A DNA stretch of 64,000 nt from Stenotrophomonas maltophilia D457 (GTDB lineage Bacteria; Pseudomonadota; Gammaproteobacteria; Xanthomonadales; Xanthomonadaceae): assembly GCF_000284595.1 (NCBI RefSeq), contig NC_017671.1:3195001-3259000 (forward strand), written 5' to 3'. Positions 61,107 through 64,000 of this stretch are shown here, one piece after another (the first letter of the stretch is position 1; each line of letters begins with the position of its first letter). Under the pieces are notes generated by a model. The model ran no database searches. It was not told the DNA's origin and worked only from the letters and a program-made list of their open reading frames with translations. The position numbers were made by a program, and so were the translations under genes.

Positions 61107-61679
61107 ATGTCCCCGCCCACTCCCCGCTCGCGGCGCAAAGCGCCCGACAGCGTGCGCCAGTCATTGCTGCACGCCACCATCGCCGTGATTGGCCAGAACG
61201 GGCTGGCGGCACTGACCGTGCAGGATGTCGCGCGCGTGGCCGGGGTCAGCAAGGGCGCGTTGTTCCACCATTTCAGCAGCAAGCAGGCGCTGGTCGATGA
61301 AGCCATCGGCGCACTCATCGGCGAATTCGAGGCGCGTGTGCGCACGCTCCTGCAGGACGGCACGCCCGGCCACGGCTGCTTCAGCCGCGCCTATGTGCGG
61401 GCCAACTTCGAGCACCTGCTGCAGCAGGAACAGGACAACGACATCGGCCTGACCCTGGGCAACCTGATGGAGCCGGCCCTGCTGGCGCACTGGCGCGACT
61501 GGAAGCGCGCGATGCTGGCCGAGTTCCCCGGCGAAGCCGACGATCCGCGCCTGTACGCGGCACGCTGCGCGGCCGATGGCTATTGGGCCACCGCCTATGG
61601 TCGGCCGCTGGACGAAGCAGAGCGCCTCAATGCGCTGGCGATGGCCGAGCAGGCCCTCAAGCTGTGCGACCCGCAGTGA
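61107..61679 (+). CDS. TetR family repressor
   Basis: 190 residues from MSPPTPRSRRKAPDSVRQSL. The HTH is TVQDVARVAGVSKGALFHHFSSKQALVDEA. The C-terminal ligand domain is typical but not assigned. It is followed after 13 bp by an SMR efflux gene, so it probably senses a cationic drug and represses both. Many QacR/EmrR-like repressors have this layout. Confidence 0.9.
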   Translation: MSPPTPRSRRKAPDSVRQSLLHATIAVIGQNGLAALTVQDVARVAGVSKGALFHHFSSKQALVDEAIGALIGEFEARVRTLLQDGTPGHGCFSRAYVRANFEHLLQQEQDNDIGLTLGNLMEPALLAHWRDWKRAMLAEFPGEADDPRLYAARCAADGYWATAYGRPLDEAERLNALAMAEQALKLCDPQ

Positions 61680-61692
61680 CCCGGAGCCCGCG

Positions 61693-62025
61693 ATGAACCC
61701 CTATATCTACCTGGCCGCCGCCATCGTGCTGGAAGTGATTGCCACGTCGCTGCTGAAGGCCTCGGACGGCATGAGCCGGCTGTGGCCGACACTGGGCGCG
61801 CTGGTCGGCTACGGGCTGTGCTTCTACCTGCTGTCGGTCACCATGAAGTCGGTGCCGACCGGCATCGCCTATGCGATCTGGTCCGGCGTCGGCATCGTGC
61901 TGATCTCGCTGATCGGCCTGGTGGTGTTCAAGCAGCGGCTGGATGCAGCTGCGCTGGCCGGCATCGCGCTGATCTGCGCCGGCGTGCTGGTGATCAACCT
62001 GTTCTCGCGCAGCAGCGCGCACTGA
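61693..62025 (+). CDS. Small multidrug resistance transporter (EmrE-like)
   Basis: 110 residues, four transmembrane helices. The essential E14 is in IVLEVIATSLLKASDGM; SRLWPTLGALVGYGLCFYLL and TGIAYAIWSGVGIVLISLIGLVVFKQRLD match helices 2 and 3 with the GIAYAIWSG signature. Exports quaternary ammonium-type cations by proton exchange as a dimer. It is 13 bp after the TetR gene and likely co-transcribed. Confidence 0.95.
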   Translation: MNPYIYLAAAIVLEVIATSLLKASDGMSRLWPTLGALVGYGLCFYLLSVTMKSVPTGIAYAIWSGVGIVLISLIGLVVFKQRLDAAALAGIALICAGVLVINLFSRSSAH

Positions 62026-62047
62026 ACACGCTGCTGCGCGACAGGTG

Positions 62048-62221
62048 CTAGCTGACCTTCTTCGCCACGCTCATGCCGATCAGGAACAGCACCACGGCAA
62101 TGATGATGCCGGCCCAGAACAGGAACTTGGCGATGCCCACAGCGGCACCGGCGATGCCGCCGAAGCCCAGCACGCCGGCGATGATGCCGATGATGGCGAA
62201 AATGATGGCCCACTTGATCAT
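62048..62221 (-). CDS. DUF1328 small membrane protein
   Basis: 57 residues, [57 protein letters not shown], two helices with the family spacing. The site AAGGA lies 5 bp before the ATG. YtjA-like; in other bacteria induced by cell-envelope stress. Convergent with the SMR gene; 22 bp between stops. Confidence 0.85.
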   Translation of the reverse strand: MIKWAIIFAIIGIIAGVLGFGGIAGAAVGIAKFLFWAGIIIAVVLFLIGMSVAKKVS

Positions 62222-62315
62222 GTCAGTCCTTACCCCGCAGGGAACGCAAACGGTGTGATCAGGCTAGGCCGCAGCCGATGCGGCAGTCGTGAAAAGGCCG
62301 CGTGTGCGGCGTGAA

Positions 62316-62957
62316 TCAGCGCGGCCGGAAGCGCAGCAGCGCCACCGCGAAGGCCAGGAACACGCTTCCCACCAGCCGCTCGAACCAGCGCCGTGCGAAT
62401 GGCTTTGCAAGCCAACGACGCAGGCCGTGGCCACCGGCGGCGTACATCACGTACCAGAACAGTTCGCAGGCCGCGAAGGTCGCCACCAGCACGCTGTACT
62501 GCACGGCCTGGCTACGCGACGGATCAACGAACTGCGGCAGGAACGCCGCGGCGAACAACAACAGCTTGGGGTTGCTCAGGCCAACCCACAGGCCGCCACG
62601 GAATACCGTCGCTGCGCCATGTACCGGCGCCAGTGTGACCTCGGCAGCATCGGCCACCGCGGGTGCCGGGCGGCAGCTGTCACGCCACGCCTTGATGCCA
62701 AGCCAGGCCAGGTAGGCCACACCGAGATAGCGCAGCACTTCGAACAGCATCGGCGAGGAGTGCAGCAACGCGCTCAGGCCCGCAGCGGATGCGGCCAGCA
62801 CCAGCAGCATCGCCAGCAGGCAGCCGGCCATGGCCGGCACGCTGCCACGGAACCCCAGCCCGACGCTGCGCCCGAGGATGTGCAGCATGTTCGGCCCGGG
62901 CGTCCCGCACAGCACGAAGACCGTGGCCAGGAACCACCACCAGGTATGCAGGGCCAT
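62316..62957 (-). CDS. LysE/RhtB family amino acid exporter
   Basis: 213 residues from MALHTWWWFLATVFVLCGTPGPNM. Family signature GPNM at the end of the first helix, YLAWLGIKAWRDS, and SNPKLLLFAAAFLPQFVD in the middle. Six hydrophobic segments. Probably exports homoserine, threonine or another amino acid; substrate unresolved. Divergent from aspartate racemase across 162 bp. Confidence 0.9.
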   Translation of the reverse strand: MALHTWWWFLATVFVLCGTPGPNMLHILGRSVGLGFRGSVPAMAGCLLAMLLVLAASAAGLSALLHSSPMLFEVLRYLGVAYLAWLGIKAWRDSCRPAPAVADAAEVTLAPVHGAATVFRGGLWVGLSNPKLLLFAAAFLPQFVDPSRSQAVQYSVLVATFAACELFWYVMYAAGGHGLRRWLAKPFARRWFERLVGSVFLAFAVALLRFRPR

Positions 62958-63119
62958 TGCCGGTTTCCACTTCAGAAGACGGCACCAGCATAGGGCACCC
63001 ATGCAGGACGCGGCACATACAGCGGGCGGTGGATGCGACGGTTACAGATGCCGGCGCCCGTGCACGGCAGCGCCACTGCCATCTGTGCTGCAATGGCCGT
63101 CTCTGGCTTGGAGCAGTGC

Positions 63120-63812
63120 ATGAAGACCCTTGGCCTGATCGGCGGCATGAGCTGGGAAAGCTCGGCGCAGTACTACCGGCTCATCAACGAGGCGGTGCGG
63201 CATCGCCTCGGTGGCGCGCATTCGGCGCAACTGCTGCTGTGGTCGGTGGATTTCGCCGGCATCAAGCAGCTGCAGCACGACGGCCAATGGGATCTGCTGG
63301 GCAACCACATGCTCGATGCTGCACGGCGGCTGCAGGCCGGTGGCGCCGAGCTGCTGGTGATCTGCACCAACACCATGCACGCGCTGGCCGGCCGGATCGA
63401 AGCCGGATGCCCGCTGCCCCTGCTGCATATCGCCGACCCGACCGCCGCGGCGATCCTCCAGGCCGGCATCCGCAAGGTGGGACTGCTCGGCACCGCCTTC
63501 ACCATGGAGCAGGCGTTCTACCGCGACCGGCTGCAGGACCGCTTCGGGCTGGAGGTACTGGTTCCGGAGGCCGATGATCGCCGCAGCGTGCACGACATCA
63601 TCTACCAGGAGCTGATCTGCGGCGTGGTCAGCGAGCATTCGCGGCAGGCGTACGCCGGCGTGATCGCGCGCCTGGTTGCACGCGGCGCCGAAGCGATCAT
63701 CCTCGGCTGTACCGAAATCATGTTGCTGGTCCGCGCCGAGGACAGCCCGGTGCCGCTGTTCGACACCACCACCCTGCACGCCCTGGCGGCGGTGGATGCG
63801 GCACTGGCCTGA
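63120..63812 (+). CDS. Aspartate/glutamate racemase family protein
   Basis: 230 residues, ATG at 63120 (MKTLGLIGGMSWESSAQYYRL). Catalytic cysteines in VICTNTMHALA and IILGCTEIMLLV with the usual spacing; ADPTAAAIL lies between. PLP-independent racemase, probably aspartate-specific (YgeA-like broad specificity is possible). Frames further upstream are not supported by the conserved start. Confidence 0.92.
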   Translation: MKTLGLIGGMSWESSAQYYRLINEAVRHRLGGAHSAQLLLWSVDFAGIKQLQHDGQWDLLGNHMLDAARRLQAGGAELLVICTNTMHALAGRIEAGCPLPLLHIADPTAAAILQAGIRKVGLLGTAFTMEQAFYRDRLQDRFGLEVLVPEADDRRSVHDIIYQELICGVVSEHSRQAYAGVIARLVARGAEAIILGCTEIMLLVRAEDSPVPLFDTTTLHALAAVDAALA

Positions 63813-63824
63813 CCCTGCGCGCTG

Positions 63825-64000
63825 TCAGTCTTCGCCCTGCACTTCCAGTGCGGTGATCAACCAGTCGACCACGGCCTGCGAATCACACAGGAAGAAGATG
63901 GCATCGCCCGAACGCGCCTCGGTCAGCAGCCGATAGACGGTAATCGCCACTGCCGACTGGTTGGCGATGAACACCTCCGGGCTGCGCGGTCCCTCGCTGT
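63825..64000 (-). CDS. Incomplete gene, C-terminal ~57 residues (hypothetical)
   Basis: The start is outside the window. Readable end: SEGPRSPEVFIANQSAVAIT, then VYRLLTEARSGDAIFFLCDS and QAVVDWLITALEVQGED, followed by TGA at 63825-63827. Soluble, alpha/beta-like. No recognisable family; it converges with the racemase gene (12 bp between stops). Confidence 0.6.
   Translation of the reverse strand, partial: SEGPRSPEVFIANQSAVAITVYRLLTEARSGDAIFFLCDSQAVVDWLITALEVQGED

Noticed and set aside
60305..61363. 352-residue minus-strand frame over the lipoprotein, DUF1653 and TetR genes
   Set aside because: Shadow of three well-supported plus-strand genes, with no domain.

Overview
The window looks like chromosomal DNA of a Stenotrophomonas species, most likely of the S. 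maltophilia group. It is uniformly GC-rich. It carries the N-acetylornithine transcarbamylase gene (argF') that marks xanthomonads, and it is strewn with short palindromes ending in GTAG/CTAC that resemble the SMAG repeats of S. maltophilia. Nothing in it looks like a prophage, plasmid, insertion sequence or CRISPR array; nearly all genes are core metabolism, cell envelope and RNA biology. No database search was possible, so names rest on motifs, length and gene order.

Layout. 1-3015 (minus): end of argG, argF' with a leader that looks like an arginine attenuator, and a secreted protein. 3204-6331 (plus): cysS, sufE, an MFS transporter. 6332-6883: repeat-filled gap. 6884-8110 (minus): a DksA-like protein with a long histone-H1-like tail. 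8382-10829 (plus): yidD, dihydroorotase, M23 peptidase. 10919-14413 (minus): phytoene-synthase-like protein, a mupP/gph phosphatase, ubiG, mtaD. 14621-16324: efp divergent from epmB. 16392-19447 (minus): PhnD-like protein and a GGDEF/EAL protein. 19494-21212: trmJ and suhB. 21213-21883: two facing copies of a structured repeat. 21884-25239: htpX, gluQ, phbB, phaR. 25314-32885 (minus): nnr, tsaE, amidase, mutL, a DUF1684 lipoprotein and a TraB/GumN protein, divergent from queG and xseA. 35356-36005: second repeat-rich gap. 36006-42463: M48 protease, formylglycine-enzyme-like lipoprotein, rnd, TonB-dependent receptor. 42731-47094: tRNA-Ala(CGC), small genes, an SDR, an AraC/Ogt fusion, an oxidoreductase, two tRNA-Phe genes. 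47236-53437: lipocalin, lipoprotein, acyl-CoA dehydrogenase, HNH protein, dxs. 53577-60094: an accessory-looking block with a response regulator, a four-gene GTPase/roadblock operon, three pilin-type genes and a receiver-only protein. 60325-64000: small lipoprotein, DUF1653, TetR/SMR efflux pair, DUF1328, LysE, aspartate racemase and an incomplete gene.

Four things stand out. (1) The argF' leader has the parts of a ribosome-mediated attenuator: a 33-codon ORF with Arg codons, three mutually exclusive pairings and a terminator. (2) Two families of dispersed repeats, each present three times, keep their stems paired while the stem sequences differ, so they appear to be under selection for folding. 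(3) The GTPase/roadblock/pilin block is a plausible self-contained polarity-plus-pilus module, including a protein with a pilin-like C-terminal half but an ordinary membrane anchor. (4) Two perfect 12-bp palindromes two helical turns apart precede phaR and may be its operator.
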